A program made the translations under genes and the position numbers. Below are positions 42,931-52,979 of a stretch of DNA of 64,000 nucleotides, one piece after another; position 1 is the first letter of the stretch, and the number at the start of each line of letters is the position of its first letter. The DNA comes from Corallibacter vietnamensis (GTDB lineage Bacteria > Bacteroidota > Bacteroidia > Flavobacteriales > Flavobacteriaceae). The stretch covers positions 558,001-622,000 of the forward strand of contig NZ_BAABBI010000001.1 in NCBI RefSeq assembly GCF_039537875.1, in the 5' to 3' direction. The notes below the pieces were generated by a model that searched no databases, was not told the DNA's origin, and saw only the letters and a list, made by a program, of their open reading frames with translations.

Positions 42931-42964
42931 AAAAGCGCATTGAAAGTAATTCAATGCGCTTTTT
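42931..42964. terminator. Terminator of sodA, bidirectional
   Basis: A 14-bp perfect stem (42931-42944 with 42950-42963; core GCGCATTGAA/TTCAATGCGC), 5-nt loop, A/T tracts on both sides. Confidence 0.85.
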
Positions 42965-42984
42965 AGTTTTTATGCATTTATATA

Positions 42985-43593
42985 CTATTTAGCTTCAGCA
43001 TAACGTCTTTCAACTTCATTCCAGTTAATCACATTAAAAAATGCTTCAATGTAATCTGGTCTTCTGTTTTGATAATTTAAATAATATGCATGCTCCCAAA
43101 CATCTAATCCTAAAATTGGAGTTCCTCCACAGCTTACACCTGGCATTAATGGATTATCTTGATTTGGTGTAGAGCAAACTTCTACCTTACCACCTTTGTG
43201 CACACACAACCAAGCCCAACCAGAACCAAACTGTGTTGCAGCTGCTTTACTAAAAGCATCTTTAAAAGCATCAACATTTCCGTATGCTGCTTCTATAGCG
43301 TCTTTAAGTTCACCTGATAAACGTCCTTTTCCCTCAGGATTCATTACATCCCAAAATAATGAGTGATTGTAAAATCCACCACCGTTATTTCTAACAGCGT
43401 TGTTGTCCATATCTAGGTTAATAAGAATATTTTCTATTGTTTTACCTTCTAAATCTGTTCCTTCAATTGCAGCATTTAATTTAGATGTATATCCAGCATG
43501 ATGCTTTGAGTGGTGAATCTCCATTGTTCTTGCATCAATATGAGGCTCTAAAGCATCATAAGCATATTTTAATTTCGGTAATTCGAAAGCCAT
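42985..43593 (-). CDS. sodA: Superoxide dismutase, Mn/Fe type
   Basis: 202 residues. Metal ligands are His27 (HHSKHHAGY), His77 (GFYNHSLFW), Asp164 and His168 (LDVWEHAYYLNY). Gly-rich NNGGGFYNH and the later NQDNPL are more like Mn or cambialistic enzymes than strict Fe enzymes; the metal is inferred. No signal peptide, so cytoplasmic. Removes superoxide. Transcribed alone toward a strong terminator. Confidence 0.95.
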   Translation of the reverse strand: MAFELPKLKYAYDALEPHIDARTMEIHHSKHHAGYTSKLNAAIEGTDLEGKTIENILINLDMDNNAVRNNGGGFYNHSLFWDVMNPEGKGRLSGELKDAIEAAYGNVDAFKDAFSKAAATQFGSGWAWLCVHKGGKVEVCSTPNQDNPLMPGVSCGGTPILGLDVWEHAYYLNYQNRRPDYIEAFFNVINWNEVERRYAEAK

Positions 43594-43726
43594 AATATTT
43601 TTGTTTTAAATTGTTTATATTCTATTCTGTTTCAAATTTACGGATAATAGACTGCAATAAAAAATAATAAATCGTTATGAAATCATTGATAGTTTTTATC
43701 TTGTATCAAATTTCTTTTTTCATAAA

Positions 43727-46700
43727 ATGAATGATTCGTCGTCTTTTTTAATTTACAATGCATCTGCCGGAAGTGGTAAAACCTTTACTTTGGTTAAAGA
43801 GTATTTAAAAATACTTATTAAGTCAAACAATTCTCAACAATTCAGACACATACTTGCAATAACCTTTACTAATAAAGCGGCTAGCGAAATGAAGGTTCGT
43901 ATCATTGAAACACTTAAAGCCTTTTCTTCTGATAGTATTTTTAATGATGAAAACCCGATGTTTAAAACCATTTGTGAGGAATTAAACATAACTGAAAAGG
44001 AACTTTACAACCGATCTAAAAAAACTCTAGATGCCATAATGTACAATTACGCTGCATTTAACATTTCTACCATAGATGGGTTTACACATAAGCTTATTAG
44101 AACATTTGCTTATGACTTAAAACTACCTTTAAATTTTGAAGTTGAACTAGACCAAGACACCATGCTTGTTGAAGCTGTAGATCGTTTAATTTCTAAAGCA
44201 GGTACAGATAAAAAACTAACGGAGGTACTAGTAAACTTTGCTATTGAAAAAGCTGATGATGATAAAAGCTGGGACGTTTCATTCGATTTTAATAAGATTG
44301 CCAAATTACTGGTAAATGAAAATGACTTACCTTTTATTGAAGCGCTTAAAAACAAAACTTTAGAAGATTTTAAAGCTTTAAAAAAACTAGTAAAAAAAGA
44401 ACTTTTAGAAACAGAAAACACCTGTGTTGAAATCGCTAAAAATACCCTTGTACTTATAGATGAATGCGGCTTGCAATACAACGATTTTACCAGAAGCTCT
44501 TTACCTAAACACTTTGACAATATATCAAACAAAAAATTAAATGTGTCTTTTGATTCTGGTTGGCAAACAGACCTAACAGAAGGCAACACATTATATCCCA
44601 AACGTGTAAGCACAGATATAGCATCAACTATAGATACTATTCAACCCAAACTTGCGCAAGCATTTGTTGACACAAAAAGACTGATATTTCATTATAAATT
44701 CCTTTTATCATTTTACAAAAACATAACACCTTTATCTGTCCTAAATGCCATAAATAATGAGCTTCTTGTATTAAAAGACGAGCAAAACAAAATGCTTATT
44801 TCAGAATTTAATGCAATAATAAGTGATGAAATAAAAAACCAACCAACACCATTTATTTATGAGCGCCTTGGCGAAAAGATAAACCACTATTTTATTGATG
44901 AATTTCAAGACACTTCATTCTTACAATGGAAAAACCTAGTGCCGTTATTAGACAATTCACTATCTCGTTCAAATGGTGGCGTTATGCTAGTTGGAGATGC
45001 AAAACAAGCAATTTACAGATGGCGTGGTGGAAAAGCAGAGCAATTTATTGATTTATACAACAACACCAAAAACCCTTTTCAACAAAACCCTCAAGTTTTA
45101 AGCCTTAATGCCAACTATAGAAGTTTTAAAGAAATAATAAACTTTAACAATCTATTTTTTAATTATTTATCATCTACGTTTTTTAACAGTGTTGTGTATG
45201 CTGATTTGTATGCAAATGCTTCGCAGCAAGATACAGCCTCACAGCAAGGTTATGTAAATCTTAATTTTTTAGATTTTTCTAAAGAAGACGATCGAGACAC
45301 ATTATATACAGAAGAAACATTAAAAACAATAAAGCAATGCCTTGACAATGGTTATAAGTTTAAAGACATAACAGTTTTGGTAAGAAAAAAGAAAGAAGGT
45401 GTTGCTATTGCTGATTATTTAAGCAGTAATGACATTCCTATTATGTCTTCAGAAACATTACTCTTAAAAAATGCGCCTGAAGTTGTTTTCATTCATAACA
45501 TTTTAAAATTAATATTACAACCAGACAACAACGAGCTCAAAGTTGCTATTCTTATATTTCTATCAGAAAAACTCAATATAAGCAACACGCATTCGTTTTT
45601 AAAATCTCATGCGCATCTAGAAACGTCTAAACTATTTAAAAGCCTTGAGTCATTTCAAGTATTCATAAACATTGACTCTTTTGCATTGCTACCTCTTTAC
45701 GAAATAGTAGAAACCATAATAAGAACTTTCAAATTAGTACAAACCTCAAATGCTTATGTACAATTTTACCTAGACCTTGTTTTGGAATATTCACAAAAAC
45801 AAACAGCTGATATAGCAGGATTTGTAAGTTACTTTGAAAAGAAAGAAAACAATTTGAGTATTGTAACACCCGAAGGTCAAAATGCAGTTCAAATAATGAC
45901 CATTCACAAATCCAAAGGTTTAGAATTTCCTGTAGTTATTTTTCCTTATGCCGATTTAAACATTTATAACGAAAAAGAACCAAAAGAATGGATGTCAATA
46001 AATCCAGATATTTTTAACGGGTTTTCTCATACGCTTCTTAATTACAATAAAGATTTTGAGTTTTTCGGTGATGAAGGATATGCTATTTACAACAAGCATC
46101 AATCAGAACTTGAGTTAGACAATATAAACTTACTATATGTTGCCTTGACTAGAGCATCAGAGCAACTCTACATTATTGCCAAACATGACATTAACAGCAA
46201 AGGAGAAATAAGTAATAAAACCTACTCCGGTTTATTAATTAACTATTTACAAAGCTCTAATAATTGGGTTAACAACCAACTAAACTATAGCTTTGGAAAC
46301 CCACAAAAAGAAACCACCAAAAAAGAGGATACAAAAACACAAACACAGCAACAACAAGAGTTTATTTCAACAAACAAACAAGACCACAATATAAAAATTG
46401 TTACTAGCTCTGGATATTTATGGGATACAAAACAAAAGGATGCTATTGAAAAAGGACTTCTTGTACACAATATTATGGCTGAAATAAAAACAGATGTTGA
46501 TATCGATTTTGCATTAAACGATTTTTTAAACAACGCCATAATAACCAAACCTCAACAAACCTTATTAAAAGACACTATTCTACACATAGTTCAACATCCT
46601 AACCTTAAAACATACTTTACATCAAATAATACTATTTATAACGAGCGAGACATTATATGCAGCTCTGGTAAAATAATAAGACCTGACAGACTGGTTATTA

Positions 46701-46867
46701 CACCAAACAATGAAGCCATTATAATCGATTATAAAACTGGTGCTGAAAACAATAAATATCAATACCAACTAGAAGAATACGAAACGGCTTTAAACGAAAT
46801 GAAAATAAAAACAATTAAAAAAATTCTTGTTTATATAAATGAAGATATAACGGTAAAAGAATTTTAA
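43727..46867 (+). CDS. UvrD-type helicase-nuclease, AddA-like
   Basis: 1046 residues. Superfamily 1A helicase motifs: Walker A NASAGSGKTFT (about 10-20), Walker B INHYFIDEFQDTSFLQW, motif III GDAKQAIYRWRGG, motif V TIHKSKGLEFPVVIF and motif VI LLYVALTRASEQLYI. The C-terminus is a RecB-family nuclease with IIDYKTG (about 1002-1008). It is the Bacteroidota counterpart of AddA/RecB, which resects double-strand breaks. The matching AddB-like subunit is 2.8 kb downstream, with kbl and ompA between. Confidence 0.9.
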   Translation: MNDSSSFLIYNASAGSGKTFTLVKEYLKILIKSNNSQQFRHILAITFTNKAASEMKVRIIETLKAFSSDSIFNDENPMFKTICEELNITEKELYNRSKKTLDAIMYNYAAFNISTIDGFTHKLIRTFAYDLKLPLNFEVELDQDTMLVEAVDRLISKAGTDKKLTEVLVNFAIEKADDDKSWDVSFDFNKIAKLLVNENDLPFIEALKNKTLEDFKALKKLVKKELLETENTCVEIAKNTLVLIDECGLQYNDFTRSSLPKHFDNISNKKLNVSFDSGWQTDLTEGNTLYPKRVSTDIASTIDTIQPKLAQAFVDTKRLIFHYKFLLSFYKNITPLSVLNAINNELLVLKDEQNKMLISEFNAIISDEIKNQPTPFIYERLGEKINHYFIDEFQDTSFLQWKNLVPLLDNSLSRSNGGVMLVGDAKQAIYRWRGGKAEQFIDLYNNTKNPFQQNPQVLSLNANYRSFKEIINFNNLFFNYLSSTFFNSVVYADLYANASQQDTASQQGYVNLNFLDFSKEDDRDTLYTEETLKTIKQCLDNGYKFKDITVLVRKKKEGVAIADYLSSNDIPIMSSETLLLKNAPEVVFIHNILKLILQPDNNELKVAILIFLSEKLNISNTHSFLKSHAHLETSKLFKSLESFQVFINIDSFALLPLYEIVETIIRTFKLVQTSNAYVQFYLDLVLEYSQKQTADIAGFVSYFEKKENNLSIVTPEGQNAVQIMTIHKSKGLEFPVVIFPYADLNIYNEKEPKEWMSINPDIFNGFSHTLLNYNKDFEFFGDEGYAIYNKHQSELELDNINLLYVALTRASEQLYIIAKHDINSKGEISNKTYSGLLINYLQSSNNWVNNQLNYSFGNPQKETTKKEDTKTQTQQQQEFISTNKQDHNIKIVTSSGYLWDTKQKDAIEKGLLVHNIMAEIKTDVDIDFALNDFLNNAIITKPQQTLLKDTILHIVQHPNLKTYFTSNNTIYNERDIICSSGKIIRPDRLVITPNNEAIIIDYKTGAENNKYQYQLEEYETALNEMKIKTIKKILVYINEDITVKEF

Positions 46868-46889
46868 ATTTGCAACAAACTAAAAAACC

Positions 46890-48083
46890 ATGTACGGAAA
46901 AATTAAACAACACTTACAACAAGAAATTCAAGATATAAAAGACGCTGGTCTTTTTAAAACAGAGCGAATTATAACAAGCGCTCAAGGAGCTGAAATAACT
47001 CTAAACACAGGAGAAACTGTTTTAAATTTTTGTGCCAACAACTACCTAGGGCTTTCTTCTCACCCAGAAGTTGTTCAAGCAGCAAAAGATACTATGGATA
47101 CTCATGGCTTTGGAATGTCTTCTGTAAGATTTATCTGCGGGACTCAAGATATTCACAAAGAACTAGAAGAAAAAATAGCATCTTTCTATGGCACTGAAGA
47201 CACCATTTTATATGCAGCAGCATTCGATGCTAATGGAGGAGTTTTTGAACCTTTACTTGGAAAAGAAGATGCAATCATTTCAGATTCACTAAACCATGCC
47301 TCTATTATAGATGGCGTAAGATTATGCAAAGCTGCAAGATATCGATATCAAAACAATGATATGGCTGATTTAGAAAAACAGCTCATAGCAGCAAACGAAA
47401 ACGGTGCACGTTTCAAAATTATTGTAACAGACGGTGTTTTCTCAATGGATGGCCTTATCGCACCATTAGATAAAATATGTGATTTAGCAGACAAATATGA
47501 CGCAATGGTTATGATAGATGAATGTCATTCTGCAGGTTTTATAGGTGAAACAGGCCGAGGCACACTTGAAGAAAAAGGTGTTTTAGATCGTATAGATATC
47601 ATTACTGGCACATTAGGGAAAGCATTAGGAGGCGCTATGGGTGGTTACACAACAGGAAAAAAAGAAATTATTGAATTACTACGCCAAAAATCAAGACCTT
47701 ATTTGTTTTCCAACTCTTTAGCCCCAGCTATTGTTGGCGCTTCAATAAAAGTATTTGACATGCTAGCCAAAGACACAGCCTTACGTGATAAGTTAGAATG
47801 GAATACAAACTACTTTAAAACAGAAATGAAAAAAGCCAAATTTGACATTATAGACGGAGATTCAGCTATAGTGCCAATTATGCTGTATGATGCTAAACTA
47901 TCGCAAACAATGGCAAACCTTTTACTAAACGAAGGCATTTATGTAATAGGCTTTTTCTTCCCTGTAGTACCAAAAGAAAAAGCAAGAATCCGCGTGCAGC
48001 TTTCGGCAGCTCATGAAAAAGAACATTTAGATAAAGCAATTTCGGCTTTTATCAAGGTAGGTAAAATTTTAGAAATAATTTAA
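46890..48083 (+). CDS. kbl: Glycine C-acetyltransferase (2-amino-3-ketobutyrate CoA ligase)
   Basis: 397 residues, PLP enzyme of the alpha-oxoamine synthase family. NFCANNYLGLSSHPEV at about 45-60; MIDECHSAGFIGETGRGT (about 208-225) holds the Asp and His that contact PLP; the PLP lysine is in TGTLGKALGGAMGG (about 238-251). Cleaves 2-amino-3-ketobutyrate with CoA to glycine and acetyl-CoA in threonine degradation. Length and sequence fit Kbl better than BioF. Threonine dehydrogenase is not adjacent. Confidence 0.92.
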   Translation: MYGKIKQHLQQEIQDIKDAGLFKTERIITSAQGAEITLNTGETVLNFCANNYLGLSSHPEVVQAAKDTMDTHGFGMSSVRFICGTQDIHKELEEKIASFYGTEDTILYAAAFDANGGVFEPLLGKEDAIISDSLNHASIIDGVRLCKAARYRYQNNDMADLEKQLIAANENGARFKIIVTDGVFSMDGLIAPLDKICDLADKYDAMVMIDECHSAGFIGETGRGTLEEKGVLDRIDIITGTLGKALGGAMGGYTTGKKEIIELLRQKSRPYLFSNSLAPAIVGASIKVFDMLAKDTALRDKLEWNTNYFKTEMKKAKFDIIDGDSAIVPIMLYDAKLSQTMANLLLNEGIYVIGFFFPVVPKEKARIRVQLSAAHEKEHLDKAISAFIKVGKILEII

Positions 48084-48130
48084 ATTAGACAGAAACACGC
48101 CTATTTTAAGGAAAATATTCAATATTTTTC

Positions 48131-48138
48131 TATATTTG
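48131..48138 (+). promoter_or_regulatory. -7 box of the OmpA/TSP3 porin gene
   Basis: TATATTTG, matching TAnnTTTG. It predicts a 5' leader of about 60 nt before the ATG at 48207, longer than most here and AT-rich, as expected for a highly expressed outer-membrane protein. Confidence 0.6.
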
Positions 48139-48206
48139 TCTTTGTTAATAACATTTAACAACTTACTTTTGCTTACAATTAACACTTAAAAATTAAATTT
48201 TTGAAT

Positions 48207-49571
48207 ATGAAAAATCTTAGCAGATTATTGTTCGCTATGTTGCTTATGATTGGATTTAGCAACACTTATGCACAAGATGAAAACAATCCTTGGGCGATTA
48301 GTTTTGGCGTAAATGCAGTAGACTTCTATCCAACAGGAGAAAACGCGCCATTAGGTGACTATTTCGATGAGTACTTTAACGTTAGTGATCACTGGAATAT
48401 TTTACCTTCTCTATCATCGCTTACTGTATCTCGTTATTTAGATAGTGGTTTCTCTATCGGAGCTACAGCTTCTATCAATAAAATCGAAAAGTTTGGAGAT
48501 GACACTTTTACATATAAAGATGTATCTTACTACGGTCTTGATGGTACTGTAAAGTATAGCTTTGCTGGTTTACTTAACTCAACTTGCATCGATCCTTATT
48601 TAGGAGTTGGTGGTGGTTACACTTGGGTAGACGAAATAGGAGCTGGTACACTTAATGGAACTATTGGAATTAACTTTTGGTTTACAGAAAACATTGGGCT
48701 TTCTTTCCAATCTGCATACAAACACGCTTTCGAAGATTATTTAAGCACTCATTTCCAACATACAGCAGGTCTTACTGTTAAGTTTGGTGGAAAAGATACA
48801 GACGGTGATGGCGTTTATGACAAAGATGATGCTTGTCCTGAAGTTGCTGGTTTACCAGAATTTAACGGATGTCCTGATTCTGACGGTGATGGTATAGAAG
48901 ATGGTAAAGATTCTTGTCCAAACGAAGCTGGTTTACCAGAATTCAACGGATGTCCTGATACTGATGGTGATGGTATTGCTGATAAAGATGATGCTTGTCC
49001 TACTGTAGCTGGATTAAAAGAATTAAACGGTTGTCCAGATGCTGATAACGATGGTGTTGCTGATAAAGATGACAAATGTCCTAACGAAGCAGGTCCTGCT
49101 GCAAACGGAGGATGCCCTTGGCCAGATGCTGATGGTGACGGAGTATTAGACAAAGATGATCAATGTCCAGATGTTGCTGGTACTGTTGCTAACAACGGAT
49201 GCCCAGAAGTAACTGAAGAAGTTCAAAAAACTTTAAATGCTTACGCTAAAACTATCTTATTTGATACAGGTAAATCTTCTATCAAAGATGAGTCAGAAAA
49301 AGCATTAGCTGATATTATTGCTATCTTAAATGAGTATCCAACTGCTAAATTTACAGTTGAAGGTCACACTGATAGTGTTGGTAGAGAATCTACAAACCAA
49401 AGACTTTCTGAAGCTAGAGCTCTTTCAGTTAAAGAATACTTAACTGCAAATGGTGTTGATGAGTTCAGATTATCTTCTAAAGGATATGGTGAAGCTAGAC
49501 CAATTGACTCTAACAAAACTAGAGCTGGTAGAGCTAACAACAGACGTGTAGAAATCAACTTAGTAAAATAA
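48207..49571 (+). CDS. OmpA family outer-membrane porin with TSP3 repeats
   Basis: 454 residues from the ATG at 48207 (a TTG two codons upstream is less likely). Signal peptide about 1-23 (ending NTYAQ), beta-barrel about 25-195, five thrombospondin type 3 calcium-binding repeats (about 196-333; units like DTDGDGIADKDDACP with cysteines and NGCP), and an OmpA peptidoglycan-binding domain (about 345-454; ILFDTGKSSI, VEGHTDSVGRES, NNRRVEINLVK). Anchors the outer membrane to the cell wall. Own promoter and terminator. Confidence 0.93.
   Translation: MKNLSRLLFAMLLMIGFSNTYAQDENNPWAISFGVNAVDFYPTGENAPLGDYFDEYFNVSDHWNILPSLSSLTVSRYLDSGFSIGATASINKIEKFGDDTFTYKDVSYYGLDGTVKYSFAGLLNSTCIDPYLGVGGGYTWVDEIGAGTLNGTIGINFWFTENIGLSFQSAYKHAFEDYLSTHFQHTAGLTVKFGGKDTDGDGVYDKDDACPEVAGLPEFNGCPDSDGDGIEDGKDSCPNEAGLPEFNGCPDTDGDGIADKDDACPTVAGLKELNGCPDADNDGVADKDDKCPNEAGPAANGGCPWPDADGDGVLDKDDQCPDVAGTVANNGCPEVTEEVQKTLNAYAKTILFDTGKSSIKDESEKALADIIAILNEYPTAKFTVEGHTDSVGRESTNQRLSEARALSVKEYLTANGVDEFRLSSKGYGEARPIDSNKTRAGRANNRRVEINLVK
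48796..49210. repeat. Coding repeats (five TSP3 units) in the porin gene
   Basis: About 78-84-bp units encoding DxDGDGxxDxxDxCP...NGCP. They are coding repeats in one frame, with diverged third positions, not a DNA-level array. Confidence 0.8.
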
Positions 49572-49601
49572 GTTTTCCAAACTCTGTTTAAATAAACATA
49601 G

Positions 49602-49633
49602 AAAAAACGCTCCGATATTTCGGAGCGTTTTTT
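49602..49633. terminator. Terminator of the porin gene
   Basis: A stem of 13 bp (49602-49614 with 49621-49633; core CGCTCCG/CGGAGCG), loop ATATTT, flanked by A6 and T6. Confidence 0.85.
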
Positions 49634-49644
49634 ATTTTTATACA

Positions 49645-52392
49645 ATGACTAGTTTTATTAATGATGTACTAAAAGATTTACACACCAATAAGTATAACTT
49701 ATCGGAGCTTATATTTGTATTACCTAGCAAACGTGCTGGTATATTTTTAAGACACGAACTTTCTAAAGTAGAAAGAAAGACACTGTTTTCTCCACAAATA
49801 ATAAGCATTGAAGAATTTGTAAGTGAGCTATCTCAACTTAAATCTGTTTCTAACACAGAGCTTCTTTTTGAGTTTTATGAAACCTATAAAAAATTAACTA
49901 AAAAAGAGGCAACAGATACTTTTGATTCGTTTGCTAAATGGGCGCAAATTCTCTTACAGGACTTCAATGAAATAGATAGATACCTCATAACACAAGATCA
50001 TCTCTTTGACTATTTAAGTGCTATTCAAGACTTAAAACACTGGTCAAATAAAGAAAACCAAACAACTTTTATAAAAAACTACCTTTATTTCTGGAATAGA
50101 TTAAAAATATATTACGAAGCATTTACATCCAGCCTTGTAGATAAGAAAATAGGTTATCAAGGATTAATATATAGAGAAGCTGTAGACAATATTGAAAGCT
50201 ATATACAAAACAGCACAAATAAAATGCATGTATTTCTTGGTTTTAATGCTCTTAACAAATCAGAAGAAACAATAATACAAGAGTTACTTCAAAATGATTT
50301 AGCCAAAATATATTGGGATATTGATCAGGTTTTTTTTAACGACAAAAACCATGATGCCTCACTATTTATTAGGCAGCATACAAGCAACTGGAAACATTAT
50401 AAAACCAATCCGTTTAATTGGATTACTAATAATTACAGCTTAAAAAAGAACATAAATGTTATAGGTGTTCCTAAACAAGTAGGTCAAGCAAAATACATAG
50501 GGTCATTACTAAAACAGCTTTCTAAAGATCAAAGTGAGTTAAAAAAAACAGCCGTAGTTTTAGGAGAAGAACAGCTCTTAATGCCATTATTAAACTCTAT
50601 TCCAGACACCATTCAAACTGTCAATATTACAATGGGATTTCCACTAAAATCAATCCCATTAGCTGCTCTGTTTGAAAGTATATTTCAAATACATAAAAAA
50701 GTAACAACAGGATTTTATTATAAAGATGTAATAAAAATAATTCAGCATTCATTTATAAAGCCCTTATTTGATTCTCAAGCTGAAAGCATGATAAAAACTA
50801 TCAATGAAAATAACATCATATATCTTTCTATTGAACAGTTAAAGCAAATAGCGCCAAATTATGACGCTTTAATAAATGTGTTGTTTGGTAACTGGGAATC
50901 ATCTGCAAACGTTGCTATAAACAACTGTAAATCTCTTATTTTAACCATAAAAGAACATCTAGATAAAGACAAAGAAAAAAACTTACTACAATTAGAATAT
51001 CTTTTTAGGTTTAACACCCTTTTTATTGAATTAGAAAGGCTAAATGCAACCTATGCACATATTGAGAATGTTGCAACGTTATTTAGTATTTACAAAGAAC
51101 TTCTTGCATCTGAAACACTAGATTTTAAGGGAGAACCACTAGATGGATTACAGATTATGGGAATGCTAGAATCTCGTGTACTAGACTTTGAAACCATAAT
51201 TATATCATCAGTGAACGAAGGTATATTACCTGCAGGAAAAAGTAACAATTCTTTTATTCCTTTTGATGTAAAATTAGAAAACAAGCTTCCTACATACAAA
51301 GAAAAAGATGCTGTTTATACATATCATTTTTACAGACTATTACAACGTGCTAAAAACATTTATGTTATTTACAACACGGAGGTAGATGCTTTTAACACAG
51401 GAGAAAAAAGTAGGTTTATAACACAGCTAGAGCTTGAAGGAATTCACACTATTTCTCAAAAAATAGTAGCACCCCAAACACCTGTTTTATCAAAAAATAT
51501 AATAAGCATAAAAAAAGATAATGATGTTCTTGATGAAATTAAAAAATACGCATTAAAAGGCTTTTCTCCTTCAGCATTAACTAGCTATATAAGAAACCCT
51601 ATTGATTTTTATTACCAAAAAGTTTTAAAAATTAAAGAACATGATGATATAGAAGAAACAGTCGCTGCAAACACACTTGGTACTGTTATTCACAATACGC
51701 TAGAAGATTTTTATAAGCCATACGAAGGAAAGCAACTAACGGAAAACGCCGTATTAAACATGCACCCTAAAATTGATGAAACAGTAAAACATCATTTTAA
51801 GGATTTGTATAAAGAAGGTGACATAAGCACAGGAAAAAACTTAATTGTTTTTGAAATTGCAAAACGTTACATCTCTAATTTTTTAGATTTAGAAATACAA
51901 GATTTAAAAGACGGAAACAGTATTGAAATTGTTGCCATAGAAACCGAAAATAGATCTCAAATAGAAATTCCTGAATTAAATTTTCCTGTATACATAACAG
52001 GAAAAGTTGACCGTATTGATAAGCGTAATGGAATCACCAGGATAATAGATTATAAGTCAGGAAAAGTTGAGCAAAATAAGGTTGAAGTAATAAACTGGGA
52101 AGAGCTAACAACAGACTATGATGCTTACAGTAAAAGTTTTCAAGTACTTACTTATGCTTATTTAATGCATGCAAAAACACCATTTACAACACCTATTGAA
52201 GCTGGTATTATTTCTTTTAAAAACTTAAGCGCTGGCTTTTTAAAATTTGCAAAAAAGGATCGGGCAGGTTCCTATGCAAAAAAGAACACCAGTATTACAA
52301 ATGATACGCTTGATTGTTATTTATTAGAACTAAAAAAAATGATTCTTGAAATATGCAATCTTGAAATTCCTTTTACCGAGAAAGATATCTAA
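49645..52392 (+). CDS. AddB-like PD-(D/E)XK nuclease subunit
   Basis: 915 residues. The N-terminus, ELIFVLPSKRAGIFLRHEL (about 20-38), is the inactivated-helicase part typical of AddB/RexB. The C-terminal RecB-family nuclease contains LGTVIHNTLEDFYKPY (about 675-690) and the catalytic IIDYKSG (about 801-807). It should pair with the AddA-like protein at 43727-46867 for end resection. The start ATG lies 12 bp after the porin terminator stem, so it needs its own promoter or read-through. Confidence 0.88.
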   Translation: MTSFINDVLKDLHTNKYNLSELIFVLPSKRAGIFLRHELSKVERKTLFSPQIISIEEFVSELSQLKSVSNTELLFEFYETYKKLTKKEATDTFDSFAKWAQILLQDFNEIDRYLITQDHLFDYLSAIQDLKHWSNKENQTTFIKNYLYFWNRLKIYYEAFTSSLVDKKIGYQGLIYREAVDNIESYIQNSTNKMHVFLGFNALNKSEETIIQELLQNDLAKIYWDIDQVFFNDKNHDASLFIRQHTSNWKHYKTNPFNWITNNYSLKKNINVIGVPKQVGQAKYIGSLLKQLSKDQSELKKTAVVLGEEQLLMPLLNSIPDTIQTVNITMGFPLKSIPLAALFESIFQIHKKVTTGFYYKDVIKIIQHSFIKPLFDSQAESMIKTINENNIIYLSIEQLKQIAPNYDALINVLFGNWESSANVAINNCKSLILTIKEHLDKDKEKNLLQLEYLFRFNTLFIELERLNATYAHIENVATLFSIYKELLASETLDFKGEPLDGLQIMGMLESRVLDFETIIISSVNEGILPAGKSNNSFIPFDVKLENKLPTYKEKDAVYTYHFYRLLQRAKNIYVIYNTEVDAFNTGEKSRFITQLELEGIHTISQKIVAPQTPVLSKNIISIKKDNDVLDEIKKYALKGFSPSALTSYIRNPIDFYYQKVLKIKEHDDIEETVAANTLGTVIHNTLEDFYKPYEGKQLTENAVLNMHPKIDETVKHHFKDLYKEGDISTGKNLIVFEIAKRYISNFLDLEIQDLKDGNSIEIVAIETENRSQIEIPELNFPVYITGKVDRIDKRNGITRIIDYKSGKVEQNKVEVINWEELTTDYDAYSKSFQVLTYAYLMHAKTPFTTPIEAGIISFKNLSAGFLKFAKKDRAGSYAKKNTSITNDTLDCYLLELKKMILEICNLEIPFTEKDI

Positions 52393-52439
52393 CTCATTTT
52401 TACTATCTTAAGGCTATAATTTTTGTTTTAGAAAGACAA

Positions 52440-52979
52440 ATGTTTACAGTCGCTGTTAAAAATTCGCTTATATCACATTGTGAGTCATTATTGGAAACTC
52501 ACAACTTTGGTCATAGATATACTGCAAACGGCACAAAAGAACAACAACTAACAGGAATCATTGGGCAATGCGTAGTTATGTCTTTATTTGGTTTAGAAAA
52601 AATTACTGGCAATTCGGGTTTTGATAACGGTGTAGATTTGATAGTAAACAACAAAACTATTGATGTAAAAACTATGGGTAGAACTACGCATGTAAAACCT
52701 AACTACACAAACAACTTCTTGAAACTTCAAGATTATTTTAAACCAGACATATATATCTTTTGTAGTTATCACAAAAGAAAAAAGATTGTTACTATTTGTG
52801 GCTGGATAACAAAACAAGCATTTATCAAAAAAAGGCGTTTCTACCCAAAAGGAAGCATTAGAACAAGAAATGACAAAACTACATTTAAAACATTTGCTGA
52901 TTTATATGAAATAGACAACAAAGACCTAAATGATGTTAAAAATTTTAATGACTTAAAAACACAAATCTATAGGCTTTAA
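52440..52979 (+). CDS. Small protein with PD-(D/E)XK nuclease-like motif
   Basis: 179 residues, soluble, not recognised by name. The segment GFDNGVDLIVNNKTIDVKTMGR (about residues 60-81, motif D-x(n)-D-V-K) has the spacing of a PD-(D/E)XK nuclease core. It is preceded by a helix ending GIIGQCVVMSLFG, which could supply the upstream Glu/Gln. The C-terminal half is rich in Lys/Arg/Tyr (HKRKKIVTICGW, KKRRFYPKGS). It follows the AddB-like gene by 47 bp on the same strand. Its stop overlaps that of the convergent kinase gene by TTAA. Confidence 0.6.
   Translation: MFTVAVKNSLISHCESLLETHNFGHRYTANGTKEQQLTGIIGQCVVMSLFGLEKITGNSGFDNGVDLIVNNKTIDVKTMGRTTHVKPNYTNNFLKLQDYFKPDIYIFCSYHKRKKIVTICGWITKQAFIKKRRFYPKGSIRTRNDKTTFKTFADLYEIDNKDLNDVKNFNDLKTQIYRL

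Noticed and set aside
44110..44613. 167-aa minus-strand frame inside the AddA-like gene
   Set aside because: Ser/Leu/Lys-rich antisense shadow with no signal or family features; the plus strand is clearly coding.
48815..49153. Minus-strand 112-aa frame rich in Ser/Pro/Gly
   Set aside because: Antisense reading of the TSP3 repeats of the porin gene; repeats make long open frames on the other strand.
48796..49210. Regular repeats that could suggest a CRISPR or other DNA array
   Set aside because: The repeats encode calcium-binding TSP3 units in one frame, without uniform spacers or palindromic repeats.
43727..52979. AddAB-like genes plus PD-(D/E)XK protein as an antiphage system
   Set aside because: The large subunits match house-keeping double-strand-break repair nucleases of Bacteroidota and are interrupted by core genes.
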